A stretch of 64,000 nt of DNA from Falsochrobactrum tianjinense (GTDB lineage: Bacteria; Pseudomonadota; Alphaproteobacteria; Rhizobiales; Rhizobiaceae): positions 10,223 to 74,222 of the forward strand of contig NZ_JAHRVA010000007.1 of the NCBI RefSeq assembly GCF_019100495.1, read 5' to 3'. Position 1 is the first letter of the stretch. Each line of letters starts with the position of its first letter. Shown one piece after another: positions 9,001 through 16,320 of this stretch. The notes beneath the pieces were generated by a model. It was given only the letters and a program-made list of their open reading frames with translations. It did not search any database and was not told the DNA's origin. The translations under genes were made by a program, and so were the position numbers.

Positions 9001-9576
9001 CTAAGCAAAGCTTCTCAGCGTGGCCCGTGAAGAACTTGCATCAGGTCCGTAATCGGTTGCATCCCCTTGAATTTGCAATATTTCCTGAAGTCGCGTCCGT
9101 GCACGGCTGACTCGGCTTTTAATTGTGCCGACAGCACAGCCGCAAATTTCCGCAGCCTCCTCATAGGCAAAGCCCGAAGCACCGATGAGAATGATCGCCT
9201 CGCGTTGATCGTCGGGCAACTGTTCCAGCGCCGCTTTGAAATCCTGAAGATCCAGCGAGCCATATTGCGACGGATGTACGGCAAGCTGCTCGCTGAATAC
9301 GCCATCCGTATCCTGCACCTCTCGGCTCCGCTTGCGCATCTGCGTGTAAAATTCATTACGTAGAATGGTGAATAGCCAAGCCTTCATATTGGTGCCCAGT
9401 TCAAAGGACTCCTGCTTGGCCCACGCTTTCATGATCGTATCCTGCACGAGATCATCTGCCCGATCATGCTGGCCGATCAGCGATATCGCGAATGCGCGCA
9501 AGCTCGGTAAAGCCGCCAGAAGCTCGCGCTTGAACTGCGGCGTTTCCTTAACTGGCGGAACCGGTTTTTTGCCCAC
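9001..9576 (-). CDS. ecfG: EcfG-type sigma factor of the general stress response
   Basis: An ECF sigma factor of 191 residues. Region 2 is around QHDRADDLVQDTIMKAWAK with the promoter-melting segment NMKAWLFTILRNEFYTQMRK. Region 4 is LEQLPDDQREAIILIGASGF plus a helix-turn-helix (EEAAEICGCAVGTIKSRVSR). It belongs to the ECF15 (EcfG) group and directs transcription from GGAAC-N16/17-CGTT promoters under stress. It is held inactive by NepR, encoded just upstream. I place the start at the GTG six bases after a perfect AGGAGG. The GTG at 9582 abuts that site and is less likely. The gene overlaps nepR by 29 nt, so translation is probably coupled. Confidence 0.9.
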   Translation of the reverse strand: MGKKPVPPVKETPQFKRELLAALPSLRAFAISLIGQHDRADDLVQDTIMKAWAKQESFELGTNMKAWLFTILRNEFYTQMRKRSREVQDTDGVFSEQLAVHPSQYGSLDLQDFKAALEQLPDDQREAIILIGASGFAYEEAAEICGCAVGTIKSRVSRARTRLQEILQIQGDATDYGPDASSSRATLRSFA

Positions 9577-9775
9577 GCACACCCTCCTGTTCGGCCTGAT
9601 CGAGTTTTTCCAGCAGATCGAGAAAACGATCCGGAATAATCTCGTCCTGTATCGAGGCGTAAAGCGCCTTGAGTTTCAGACCGACCTCGCAATTCGGTCC
9701 CAATATGTCCTTCCGGACGCGCCGAGTCGCCGATAGTCCGGCGCCATTCGCATGAAGGTTACTCTTTTGTGTCAT
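9548..9775 (-). CDS. nepR: NepR anti-sigma factor
   Basis: A 75-residue protein with the NepR core of two helices (LGPNCEVGLKLKALYASIQD and IIPDRFLDLLEKLDQAEQ) and disordered ends. NepR binds and blocks EcfG. Under stress, phosphorylated PhyR mimics the sigma factor and titrates NepR away. The gene overlaps ecfG in another frame and faces phyR across a shared promoter region, the typical arrangement. The start codon lacks a strong ribosome binding site, which may keep its level low, but no better in-frame start exists. Confidence 0.88.
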   Translation of the reverse strand: MTQKSNLHANGAGLSATRRVRKDILGPNCEVGLKLKALYASIQDEIIPDRFLDLLEKLDQAEQEGVRGQKTGSAS

Positions 9776-9833
9776 CTTTTGATCATTCTAGGCCCTATGC
9801 CCTTGATGTGTTATTGACCCAAGCTATTTGCTA

Positions 9834-9858
9834 AATGCGATCATGCACAAAAAGTTCC
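9834..9858 (-). promoter_or_regulatory. Near-consensus EcfG promoter for nepR-ecfG
   Basis: On the minus strand GGAAC is followed after 16 nt by CATT, one base off the EcfG consensus GGAAC-N16/17-CGTT. It lies about 60 bp before the nepR start and would give autoregulation. The mismatch makes it less certain than the phyR promoter. Confidence 0.5.
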
Positions 9859-9878
9859 TTAAATTGTCTCGCGCAGGC

Positions 9879-9903
9879 GGAACTTTTTTCAAGGGATGAC
9901 GTT
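9879..9903 (+). promoter_or_regulatory. EcfG-dependent promoter of phyR
   Basis: GGAAC (9879-9883), 16-nt spacer, CGTT (9900-9903): an exact match to the alphaproteobacterial general-stress promoter. It is on the plus strand about 105 bp before phyR and implies positive feedback on PhyR. Confidence 0.8.
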
Positions 9904-10008
9904 AACGATCCATAATGCCGCTCTCCGAAGCGTCTTCCCGATGATCTTAATGACTCTCGCACGGGTGATGCAAAAGATAAAGAATTGCGGCTGTGAGGAG
10001 TTTCGAAC

Positions 10009-10803
10009 ATGACGTTATCGACGCGTATAGCGCCGCACCTTCCTTATTTACGCCGTTTTTCGCGTGCGCTCACCGGCTCCCAAGTATCGGGCGATGCCTA
10101 CGTAGCAGCCACTTTGGAAGCCTTGATCGCTGATATAAGCATCTTCCCTGACGCATCGACAGATCGGATCGCGCTGTATCGGCTGTTCTGCAACCTTTAT
10201 AAAACTGCTTCCATCCCTATGCCGGAGCCCACATCCGAACTCACATGGGAGAAGCATACGGCACGCAATCTCTCGCATATCGCGCCCCTTCCCCGTCAGG
10301 CATTTCTTCTGGTCGCGGTCGAAGGCTTCAGTGATCATGAGGCAGCGGAAGTTCTTGAAACGAACGAAGCCGATTTCGGCCTTCTTCTGTCTTCTGCTTC
10401 CGCCGAAATTTCAAAACAGGTCGCAACCCGCCTCATGATTATTGAGGACGAGCCCCTGATCGCCATGGATATCGAACAAATGGTCGAGAGTCTGGGCCAC
10501 GAAGTCGTCGGCATCGCACGCACCAAGGAGGAGGCGCTGACGCTTTACAGGCAAGAAAAGCCACGCATGATTCTGGCGGATATCCAACTTGCTGACGGCA
10601 GCTCCGGGATCGACGCCGTCAATGAAATATTGCAGGACGATACGGTCCCCGTCATTTTCATCACAGCGTTCCCGGAACGATTGTTGACCGGTGAAAGACC
10701 GGAGCCGACATTCCTTGTGACCAAGCCCTTCAACCCCGATATGGTTAAAGCCTTGATCAGTCAGGCGCTGTTCTTTGAAGAATCGGCGCAAGTCGCAGCC
10801 TGA
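10009..10803 (+). CDS. phyR: PhyR, anti-anti-sigma response regulator
   Basis: 264 residues with the unique PhyR layout: an N-terminal sigma-like domain (about 1-130) and a C-terminal receiver domain (about 140-260). The receiver keeps the acidic pair (IIEDEP, near 146-148), the phosphoryl-accepting Asp191 in MILADIQLADG, Thr219 (VIFITAF) and Lys239 (VTKPF). On phosphorylation the sigma-like domain binds NepR and frees EcfG. It is divergent from nepR-ecfG with an exact EcfG promoter upstream. Likely phosphodonors are the HWE/HisKA_2 kinases at 7347 and 11448 or others elsewhere. Confidence 0.93.
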   Translation: MTLSTRIAPHLPYLRRFSRALTGSQVSGDAYVAATLEALIADISIFPDASTDRIALYRLFCNLYKTASIPMPEPTSELTWEKHTARNLSHIAPLPRQAFLLVAVEGFSDHEAAEVLETNEADFGLLLSSASAEISKQVATRLMIIEDEPLIAMDIEQMVESLGHEVVGIARTKEEALTLYRQEKPRMILADIQLADGSSGIDAVNEILQDDTVPVIFITAFPERLLTGERPEPTFLVTKPFNPDMVKALISQALFFEESAQVAA

Positions 10804-10940
10804 AACGCATAAACCGGCCAGCCCGATCCATTATGCTCCTGTGAAGAGAAATCTTTACAGGGACAAAACAGCAGACAAAGCTTGCATTCGCTAAGGAAAC
10901 AAGCGTTTGATTGTCCGGATTTTAAACTTGCCAATCGACA

Positions 10941-10966
10941 GGAACCAAAGCCCCCTATCCCGCGTT
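10941..10966 (+). promoter_or_regulatory. EcfG-dependent promoter of the DUF1328 gene
   Basis: GGAAC (10941-10945), 17-nt spacer, CGTT (10963-10966), exact consensus, 31 bp before the start of the small membrane protein gene. This makes the gene a probable direct member of the EcfG regulon. Confidence 0.75.
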
Positions 10967-10997
10967 ATCTCTTCAATCGATGAAGAGGAGAACGGAT

Positions 10998-11162
10998 ATG
11001 CTTTATTATGCTCTTGTATTTCTTGTTGTCGCACTCGTCGCGGGCGCTCTCGGTTTTGGCGGCATAGCAGGCGCATCAGCCGGTATCGCTCAGATTCTGT
11101 TTTTCGTATTTCTGGCGCTGCTTGTCATATCTCTTATCGCATCAGCCATACGCAAAGCGTGA
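10998..11162 (+). CDS. DUF1328 small membrane protein
   Basis: 54 residues, two hydrophobic helices separated by a glycine-rich turn ([19 protein letters not shown]), ending IASAIRKA. This is the DUF1328 (YtjA-like) family of short inner-membrane proteins, often induced in stationary phase or osmotic stress. The ATG follows GAGGAG at good spacing; an upstream in-frame ATG overlaps the ribosome binding site and is not used. An exact EcfG promoter precedes it, so it is probably a stress-induced effector. Biochemical function is unknown. Confidence 0.8.
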   Translation: MLYYALVFLVVALVAGALGFGGIAGASAGIAQILFFVFLALLVISLIASAIRKA

Positions 11163-11266
11163 TCCCCGGATATCTCAGGACAAATTCAAAGGGCGACGTT
11201 CCTTCAGCGCCTGTGCTTCTGCCGGGTGACGACGGTAAGGGACGAGCCGCTCCACAAGATCATTTA

Positions 11267-11300
11267 ATGATCGTGCGGCCTCAACGGCTGGCACGATCAT
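11267..11300. repeat. Perfect 10-bp inverted repeat between DUF1328 and HWE-kinase genes
   Basis: ATGATCGTGC (11267-11276) and GCACGATCAT (11291-11300), loop 14 nt. It is preceded by a smaller palindrome GATCATTTAATGATC. No U-run follows on either strand, so an operator or RNA structure is as likely as a terminator. The rest of 11163-11447 shows no gene. Confidence 0.45.
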
Positions 11301-11447
11301 TATCATTCACCAATTACGAATTATCTAGCGTCATGAAAGTCAGCACAATCAAAACCCCAGTGCGCAATGCTGGGTGTGGTATCCCATCAGCAACTCCGCG
11401 CTGGCGTTCATGTCGCGGGCAGTCCACACATGGGAGCTGAGGCATTC

Positions 11448-12455
11448 ATGACTGCGCCGCACCCACCTTTTCAGGAAACAGAACCGGACGCCGGACGCCT
11501 GCGGGCGCTGCTTAGGGCGGTGCGCAACAGCAATGTATGCGTTCTCTACCAGAGCCTCGATTTGCGCTATTTATGGGGCGAGAATTTGCCATCTTACTGG
11601 CAGGAAAAATGGAAAGTCGGCGGCCAGGACTGCGATTTCATTTTCTCCACATCCATGTCGCGCCTCGACCATGCAAAACGCGCCGCACTTGAAAGCGGTA
11701 CGGCACAGAATGTTGAATTGGCGATAAACGATGGTGACATGCTCCGCTGGATAGAGTTTCACATTGATTGCGATCGCGACGCGCAGGGAAACGTTCTCGG
11801 TCTCGTCACCACGGCGCTTGAAATCAGTGAACTCAAGCGGCGTGAACAGATTTTGAAGACACTGCTGCGCGAAGTTAGCCACCGTTCGAAGAATCTCCTG
11901 GCCATTGTGCAAAGCATCGCCAGCCAGACCGCGCGGTTTACCGATTCCATTGACGACTTCCTGCTCAAATTCCGCGGGCGTATCCAGTCTCTTTCCTATT
12001 CGCAGGATCTAGTGACCGATTCGAACTGGCATGGGGCACTGTTTCTTGACCTTTTTCATTCACAGATCGAAAAATACATCGATATCAACGATGAACGCCT
12101 CATCATAGACAGCGACAATCCCTATCTCTTTCCCGGTGCGGCCTTGCATCTGGGCCTCGCCCTTCATGAATTGATCGTCAATGCTACATCGTTCGGCGGT
12201 CTGTCCATCCCCTATGGCCGTGTGCTTGTCACAGCAAAAGTCTTGCATATGGAAGATGGCGGTGAACAATTCTTCTTCCGCTGGGAAGAAACCAATCCAG
12301 CCATGCCCGAAGTCTACAAGCACGATCCACGTTTCGGCAGCGCCGTCCTGCAACGCATCGTGCCTGCCGCGGTCAGCGGCACGGCGGAATACCGCGTCGA
12401 CGGATCAGGTGCGATTTACTCGCTGACAATCCCCTCCGAACAGTTCGATTCCTGA
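11448..12455 (+). CDS. Soluble HWE-family sensor histidine kinase with PAS-like domain
   Basis: 335 residues from the chosen ATG (GGGAG upstream); an in-frame ATG at 11367 would add 27. No membrane helix. The N-terminal part (about 15-130) looks like a PAS fold ending in VLGLVTTALEISELKRRE. The HWE dimerisation domain follows, with histidine in REVSHRSKNLLAIVQSIASQ and the diagnostic Trp region (DSNWHGALF). The ATPase N-box is LGLALHELIVNATSFGGLS. HWE kinases often feed PhyR in this group, and the gene sits two genes from phyR. Input signal and direct target are not readable. Confidence 0.75.
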   Translation: MTAPHPPFQETEPDAGRLRALLRAVRNSNVCVLYQSLDLRYLWGENLPSYWQEKWKVGGQDCDFIFSTSMSRLDHAKRAALESGTAQNVELAINDGDMLRWIEFHIDCDRDAQGNVLGLVTTALEISELKRREQILKTLLREVSHRSKNLLAIVQSIASQTARFTDSIDDFLLKFRGRIQSLSYSQDLVTDSNWHGALFLDLFHSQIEKYIDINDERLIIDSDNPYLFPGAALHLGLALHELIVNATSFGGLSIPYGRVLVTAKVLHMEDGGEQFFFRWEETNPAMPEVYKHDPRFGSAVLQRIVPAAVSGTAEYRVDGSGAIYSLTIPSEQFDS

Positions 12456-12774
12456 CCGCCCGGTTTCATTTTTGAGTGTCACAGAAAAGCCGCCATGACG
12501 TTAAGCCATGGCGGCTCTGAAGATACGGAATACCTGCTGCATCACGGACGGTCGTCAAGTACCCTCTGGACGCATAAAAGATGCGTCTGTTTGAACCTCC
12601 GCATCATATCTGCCAAAATCAATCCGATTTTTCAGTCCGATGCAGCGGGCCGTTGCGCGGCATTCTCGTCGTCCGCTTCGTACGGGGAGTTTGAAGCAGA
12701 CTCTGAAGACCGCTTGCGGGGCGGGGGATGCGGCCTTCATGATCGTAGAACGCCGGTTTAATAGTTTGGTTCCG
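12456..12774. other. Intergenic region with two hairpins, no supported gene
   Basis: Between the convergent HWE-kinase and mur genes. It holds AGCCGCCATG/CATGGCGGCT (12488-12497 and 12507-12516), which on the minus strand runs into TTTTCTGT and so can terminate leftward transcription, and GACGCAT-aaaag-ATGCGTC (12569-12587). The open frames here lack start signals and plausible protein sequence. Confidence 0.5.
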
Positions 12775-13200
12775 TCAGGAATTGATTTTTTTGCAATAAA
12801 GCTCAAGGCGATGATGTACGATCTCATAACCGAGCGATCGGGCTATCTCGTCCTGCAGTTTTTCGATCTTGTCGGAATGGAACTCAACGACTTCGCCTGA
12901 ATCCATATCGATAATATGATCGTGATGCGTGCCGGTTGCCTGCTCGAAGCGCGACGGACCCCCATCAAAAGCATGGCGGTGGATGGCTCCGCGCTCTTCC
13001 AGAAGCGTCATGGTCCGGTAAACGGTCGATAGCGAGATATTATTGTCGATCTCGACCGCGCGGCGGAAAATCTCAAGCGCATCAGGATGATCGTCGGTAT
13101 CGCTCAATATGCCCAGAATGATGCGCCGGGGTCGCGTGATGCGCACGCCCGCCTGCCTCAGTTCCTGCTCATAATCGGGTCTTGGCTGCAATTGTCTCAT
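12775..13200 (-). CDS. mur: Fur-superfamily regulator, Mur-like (manganese)
   Basis: 141 residues from the ATG at 13200. A winged-helix DNA-binding domain ([33 protein letters not shown]) is followed by the dimerisation and metal domain with [20 protein letters not shown]. It lacks the CxxC zinc pairs of many Fur proteins. The HHDHxID-GxVxEF pattern is that of rhizobial Fur/Mur proteins, which sense manganese, and not of Irr. An upstream GTG (13215) and a longer frame to 13302 are possible, but the longer frame would run through a perfect palindrome that is more likely its operator. Ferric control remains an alternative. Confidence 0.8.
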   Translation of the reverse strand: MRQLQPRPDYEQELRQAGVRITRPRRIILGILSDTDDHPDALEIFRRAVEIDNNISLSTVYRTMTLLEERGAIHRHAFDGGPSRFEQATGTHHDHIIDMDSGEVVEFHSDKIEKLQDEIARSLGYEIVHHRLELYCKKINS

Positions 13201-13220
13201 AATGCGATTATGCACCCCCG

Positions 13221-13254
13221 CCGCGCCAGTTGCAAATTTTTGCAACTGGCGCGG
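13221..13254. promoter_or_regulatory. Perfect 16-bp palindrome upstream of mur, operator candidate
   Basis: CCGCGCCAGTTGCAAA (13221-13236), TT, TTTGCAACTGGCGCGG (13239-13254). It starts 21 bp before the mur ATG. The AT-rich core TTGCAAATTTTTGCAA has the size and symmetry expected of a Fur/Mur-type box, suggesting autoregulation. As RNA it would form a very stable hairpin, so attenuation is the alternative. Confidence 0.6.
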
Positions 13255-13454
13255 AACAATCTCCCCAATCCTTTTCATAGATCGTAGATTATGGCGCGAC
13301 ACTACTCAGGTCGACAGCTCAAGCCTGCCTGCATTCCCTGCAAGCTTGACTGTTTGGCGAGGTTTTTTTCCGCATTCGCAAGCGCATGAAGTTTGCGCTA
13401 TCGCAAATAGGCTGGTGCTGATTTCCTCTATGGTAGCCTCGATGGAGGAACAGC

Positions 13455-13610
13455 ATGAAAAAAGAACGCCTTTCGCCCAAACGAGCGGTTTCTATTAGCG
13501 GAGATCAGTCGAGCGGCGGCGATTCAAAAGGAAGTACGCTTGCCCCCATGCTGATTGCAGGACTAATTCTTGTCATTCTGGGCGGCATTGGCGTTATGAT
13601 GTTTGTCTGA
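13455..13610 (+). CDS. Small membrane protein, 51 residues
   Basis: ATG preceded by GGAGGAACAGC. The N-terminal half is basic and polar (KKERLSPKRAVSISGDQSSG) and the C-terminal half is a single membrane helix (APMLIAGLILVILGGIGVMM) ending FV. It has the look of a tail-anchored small protein. It is divergent from mur. I do not recognise a family. Coding is supported by the strong ribosome binding site and the clean helix. Confidence 0.6.
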   Translation: MKKERLSPKRAVSISGDQSSGGDSKGSTLAPMLIAGLILVILGGIGVMMFV

Positions 13611-13660
13611 CATATCCCGCCGTTCCATAAGCTCGTCGGGATATTCAGGTGGAGCCAGTT

Positions 13661-14137
13661 TCATGTTGTGCGGTACAAGATATGCAGCCTGTGTACCTGA
13701 TCTTTAAATTCCTCCACCGGCCCTTCGGTTACCGCGTCATTTATGACCTCGCCAATGGATAAGGCCCGCACTGGAGAGGGCGGCATGCCAAGCTCTGAAA
13801 GCCATTTGCTTAGTTGTTTCGATGAACTGGCGTAGACAATTCTACCCAATCCAACCCAGCCATGCGCGGCAGCGCACATTGGGCAATGTTCGCCAGACGT
13901 ATAAACCGTCGCCTTGGCCCGTTCCGAAGCGCTCATATTCTGTGCTGCCCATCGGGCAATGGCGAATTCCGGATGCTGGGTATGGTCGCCTCCTGAAACG
14001 CGATTATGATCTTCAAACAAAACCTCACCCTCAGCGGAAACCAGAACTGAACCAAACGGCTCATCACCTTTGGCAAGCGCTTCTGCTGCCAGATCTACGC
14101 AGCGCTGAAGGTATTTTTGATCGGCGTTACTGATCAT
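13661..14137 (-). CDS. Nucleoside/nucleobase deaminase, CMP/dCMP deaminase fold
   Basis: 158 residues from the ATG at 14137 (GGAAGAG just upstream; the longer frame runs into non-coding DNA). The zinc site is complete: HPEFAIARWA gives the His and catalytic Glu, and TSGEHCPMCAAA gives the two cysteines. The closing HILY region is typical of guanine or tRNA-adenosine deaminase relatives. It resembles guanine-deaminase-like enzymes more than TadA, but the substrate cannot be fixed from sequence. It stands alone between a small gene pair and mur. Confidence 0.72.
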   Translation of the reverse strand: MISNADQKYLQRCVDLAAEALAKGDEPFGSVLVSAEGEVLFEDHNRVSGGDHTQHPEFAIARWAAQNMSASERAKATVYTSGEHCPMCAAAHGWVGLGRIVYASSSKQLSKWLSELGMPPSPVRALSIGEVINDAVTEGPVEEFKDQVHRLHILYRTT

Positions 14138-14318
14138 GGCTCTTCCAATAAAATAACTCTTTTCACACATACATATAGTTATCTGAACAGGTATTTTGAG
14201 ATAGCGACCAAACATATTCGGGCGTGTAAACCCGCAAACAGCAGGAACTGGCGAAAGCGGGGAACACTCCGGCTTTGGTCGTACTCCCCTCAACTTCGCT
14301 ATCGCCTTTGGAAAGAAG

Positions 14319-14420
14319 CTATAAAATTGAATATATGGTCGTGACCAGCATGCCAAAAGCGATTGCAAGCCACCATTTTTCTATATTTCTGAATGTTACC
14401 CTCTGACGTACATTGCTCAT
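14319..14420 (-). CDS. Very small membrane protein, 33 residues
   Basis: A 33-codon frame with a strong GGGAGGAACTC ribosome binding site. The N-terminus is basic (MSNVRQRVTFRNIEKWW) and runs into one hydrophobic helix (LAIAFGMLVTTIYSIL). The double tryptophan at the interface and the basic first half predict an N-in single-pass protein. It lies between tRNA-Glu and the deaminase gene, on the same strand as both. No family recognised. It is too short for routine gene callers. Confidence rests on the start signal and amphipathic design. Confidence 0.5.
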   Translation of the reverse strand: MSNVRQRVTFRNIEKWWLAIAFGMLVTTIYSIL

Positions 14421-14585
14421 GAGTTCCTCCCTCTCATTAGCTGCAACGCAATGAAAGCCCAAGCGCCGTCAAATGGCAAGCAGGGAAATACCCATTTCAT
14501 ATGCTTCCGGAAGCATCGATAGAACGCCAGAGCGATCAGCTTCCGAAGAAGTCAATTCAGGTCGATTTGCAAAACATAGATTTGC

Positions 14586-14660
14586 TGGTACGCCCAAGGG
14601 GAATCGAACCCCTGTTTGCGCCGTGAGAGGGCGCCGTCCTGACCGCTAGACGATGGGCGC
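14586..14660 (-). tRNA. tRNA-Glu (anticodon CTC)
   Basis: On the minus strand GCGCCCA (acceptor 5' side) pairs with TGGGCGT, followed by A and an encoded CCA. The anticodon loop CT-CTC-AC is closed by the GGCGC/GCGCC stem. The T-arm GGGG-TTCGATT-CCCC is standard. Length is 75 nt including CCA. Confidence 0.93.
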
Positions 14661-14785
14661 TCAGCGGCATATAAATATCACGGATATATGCCGAAAGCAG
14701 AGCGTCGATATAAGCGGCATTCGCCAAAAGCGCAATGCCGTTGTACGAAATAAATGAGCAGCCTATACAGGCCGCCCGGCGATTT

Positions 14786-15259
14786 TTACTCGACATTACC
14801 GAGCTTGATCCGCCCGATGACACGAGATTCCCGATAATCGTAAACGAGAATTTCCGTACCCCCGTCAGGCAGCAGTGTTTCCAGCGAAAGCTGACCACCA
14901 GATAGGCTTTGCGACAAAAGGCGAGTGCCGGGCGCAAGCTCGATTTGCGACTCGATCAGCTTGACGGGTTCGGGCTGAACCGGAGCGGTTTGCCCCGGAA
15001 TGTCTGAACGCGCTTCTTCGACCGCCGCAGCATCGGGGGCGCGATTGATCTTGTAGACAACGGCGACGAGCACAGCCATAAGACCGATCAACATAACGCC
15101 GATGGAAACTGCAAGCAGCCGAATCATCTTGCGACGGACCCGTTCCATTGCGGGATCGAGCGGAGGCTCCGGCTGTTCATCCGGATAGTATCCCTGCTGA
15201 TGGTCCTGATATCCTGAATCCTGGTGATTTTGATATCGGGGGTAGTGTGGATCCTGCAT
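14786..15259 (-). CDS. Single-pass membrane protein of unknown function
   Basis: 157 residues from the ATG at 15259 (GGAG seven bases upstream). The N-terminus is rich in Tyr, Gln, Asp, His and Pro (about 1-40). A basic patch (ERVRRKMIR) precedes one membrane helix (about 47-68). A periplasmic segment then ends in a compact beta-rich module (PDGGTEILVYDYRESRVIGRI). I believe similar proteins occur next to rluD in related genomes but cannot name the family. It is divergent from the pseudouridine synthase gene, with starts 56 bp apart. Confidence 0.7.
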   Translation of the reverse strand: MQDPHYPRYQNHQDSGYQDHQQGYYPDEQPEPPLDPAMERVRRKMIRLLAVSIGVMLIGLMAVLVAVVYKINRAPDAAAVEEARSDIPGQTAPVQPEPVKLIESQIELAPGTRLLSQSLSGGQLSLETLLPDGGTEILVYDYRESRVIGRIKLGNVE

Positions 15260-15315
15260 TAAAAGACTCCGGTTCATGCATCCGCGTGGCGCGTGATAAC
15301 GAAGGGAAGACACGA

Positions 15316-16320
15316 TTGAAAGAGCTAATTGCCGACACCGATGCCGCAGGCAAGCGTCTGGACCAGTGGCTGGCCGCAGCATTGGGGCCGGAACTCTCGC
15401 GCAGCCGCGTTCAGTCCCTGATAGCCGAAGGCCATGTGACCGTCGACGGCGCGCCTGCCCGCGAAGCCAAACAAAAGCTGCGCGAAGGCATGAAGATTGC
15501 CATCGTACTGCCTGAGCCTGAGCCTGCCGAACCGGAAGGGGAGAACATCCCGCTCGATATTCTTTACGAGGACGATGATCTTATCGTGATCAACAAGCCC
15601 GCCGGGCTTGTGGTTCACCCCGGCAACGGCAACTGGACGGGAACGCTGGTTAATGCCCTCATATATCATTGTGGCGATAGCTTGTCCGGAATTGGCGGAA
15701 TACGACGTCCGGGCATCGTTCATCGCCTCGACAAGGATACGAGCGGCGTCATGGTCGTCGCCAAGAATGACCGCTCGCACCGGCATTTGAGCGAACAATT
15801 CGCCGACCATGGCCGCACCGGCGATCTGGAACGCGCCTATCTCGCACTCGTCTGGGGCATGACCGAGCGTCCCCAGGGCACCATCAACGCCCATCTCGGG
15901 CGCTCCCATCGCGACCGCACCAAACAGGCAGTCGTGCGCGAAGAACGCGAGGACGCGCGCCACGCCGTCACCCATTACGCGATGATGGAAAAATTCGGAC
16001 CCCGCGACGATGCCACAGCCCTCGCCTCCCTGGTCGAATGCCGTCTTGAAACAGGCCGTACGCACCAGATTCGCGTGCACATGGCTCATATCGGCCATCC
16101 GCTTGTCGGCGATATGGATTATGGCAGCGCCTACAAAACAAAAGCCAACAAACTGCCCGCACCGTTGCAGGATGCCGTGCGGGGATTTCATAGACAGGCG
16201 CTGCATGCTTGGCTGCTGGCCTTCACGCATCCGGCAACGGATAAGTTGATGCGCTTTGAAGCGGCAGTACCGGAAGATATGGAGCATCTACTGGAAAGTT
16301 TCCGCAACTCCTCTATATAG
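15316..16320 (+). CDS. rluD: 23S rRNA pseudouridine synthase, RluD/RluA family
   Basis: 334 residues from a TTG start preceded by AAGGGAAG. Other in-frame starts upstream (GTG at 15286 or the frame from 15148) lack a ribosome binding site and run into the divergent gene. An S4 RNA-binding domain is at about 15-75 (RLDQWLAAALGPELSRSRVQ). The catalytic domain contains the RluA/RluD motif GIVHRLDKDTSGVMVVAK with the catalytic aspartate. C-terminal HQIRVHMAHIGHPLVGD is typical. RluD modifies helix 69 of 23S rRNA. RluC-type specificity is not excluded, but the order before rpoH fits the RluD group in Rhizobiales. Confidence 0.85.
   Translation: MKELIADTDAAGKRLDQWLAAALGPELSRSRVQSLIAEGHVTVDGAPAREAKQKLREGMKIAIVLPEPEPAEPEGENIPLDILYEDDDLIVINKPAGLVVHPGNGNWTGTLVNALIYHCGDSLSGIGGIRRPGIVHRLDKDTSGVMVVAKNDRSHRHLSEQFADHGRTGDLERAYLALVWGMTERPQGTINAHLGRSHRDRTKQAVVREEREDARHAVTHYAMMEKFGPRDDATALASLVECRLETGRTHQIRVHMAHIGHPLVGDMDYGSAYKTKANKLPAPLQDAVRGFHRQALHAWLLAFTHPATDKLMRFEAAVPEDMEHLLESFRNSSI

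Noticed and set aside
12495-12900. Several 60-90 codon frames between the HWE kinase and mur genes
   Set aside because: They overlap each other and mur on both strands and lack start signals.
13200-13302. Longer mur start at 13302
   Set aside because: It would place a perfect 34-bp palindrome within the coding sequence, and the added residues do not resemble Fur-family N-termini.
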